From CBDULX01 sp965368175 (GTDB taxonomy: Bacteria > Pseudomonadota > Gammaproteobacteria > SZUA-229), in assembly GCA_965368175.1 (NCBI GenBank), contig CBDULX010000198.1:1-5576 (forward strand): 5,576 bases of DNA, read 5' to 3'. Positions within the stretch are counted from its first letter, which is position 1, and each line of letters starts with the position of its first letter. Below are positions 5,560 to 5,576 of this stretch, piece by piece. The translations under genes were made by a program, and so were the position numbers. Under the pieces are notes generated by a model that saw only the letters and a program-made list of their open reading frames with translations, did not search any database and had not been told where the DNA came from.

Positions 5560-5572
5560 CGCGGTTGTATGC
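5560..5572 (+). repeat. Direct repeat, downstream copy, after the tRNA
   Basis: CGCGGTTGTATGC repeats the 5386-5398 sequence with one mismatch. It overlaps the small inverted repeat CCGC-TGC-GCGG (5554-5564), which has no U-run after it and so is a poor terminator. Nothing else was recognised between the tRNA and the window end. Confidence 0.35.
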
Positions 5573-5576
5573 CTAC

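Noticed and set aside
1..5576. Search for a CRISPR array, insertion sequence, toxin-antitoxin pair, phage gene or defence system
   Set aside because: No regularly spaced repeats, terminal inverted repeats, transposase or integrase motifs, or small gene pairs were seen; all coding sequence is explained by four housekeeping-type genes.

Overview
The window is a stretch of housekeeping chromosome from what looks like a gammaproteobacterium. The sigma-70 protein has its conserved C-terminal half almost residue for residue as I remember it from E. coli RpoD. The transketolase follows E. coli TktA numbering through every catalytic residue checked. The tRNA beside rpoD resembles E. coli ileX, which also lies near rpoD. 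Base composition is intermediate. A tkt-gap gene pair is common in gammaproteobacteria with an active Calvin, RuMP or pentose-phosphate metabolism, but the genus cannot be named from this window.

Layout. Positions 1-242 (minus strand) hold the first 80 codons of a NAD-type glyceraldehyde-3-phosphate dehydrogenase (gap) that runs off the left edge. Positions 339-2312 (minus) hold a complete transketolase (tkt), directly upstream of gap and probably co-transcribed with it; a short hairpin lies in the 96-nt gap between them. Positions 2313-2686 are a 374-nt AT-rich non-coding leader with a perfect palindrome fitting the IHF consensus on both strands. Positions 2687-3247 (minus) encode a small thioredoxin-fold/peroxiredoxin-like protein with a CNHC motif. 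It is divergent from rpoD (3434-5299, plus), and the 186-nt region between them carries back-to-back candidate promoters. After rpoD come a 16-bp AT-rich hairpin, an intrinsic terminator and a near-consensus promoter, overlapping one another, and then a CAT-anticodon tRNA (5440-5516) whose acceptor stem and arms point to tRNA-Ile2 (lysidine-modified) rather than elongator tRNA-Met.

How the genes work together. Tkt and Gap are linked metabolically: transketolase delivers glyceraldehyde-3-phosphate and sugar phosphates between the pentose-phosphate (or Calvin) pathway and lower glycolysis, where GAPDH oxidises the triose. RpoD is the primary sigma factor and stands alone here, not directly behind dnaG as in the usual rpsU-dnaG-rpoD operon. 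The thioredoxin-like protein has no functional link to its neighbours that the sequence shows.

I found no mobile element, CRISPR array, defence system or other undescribed system. The points worth a second look are small-scale: the overlapping terminator and promoter after rpoD, the tRNA identity, the shared divergent promoter region, the palindromic IHF-like site and the isolated rpoD.
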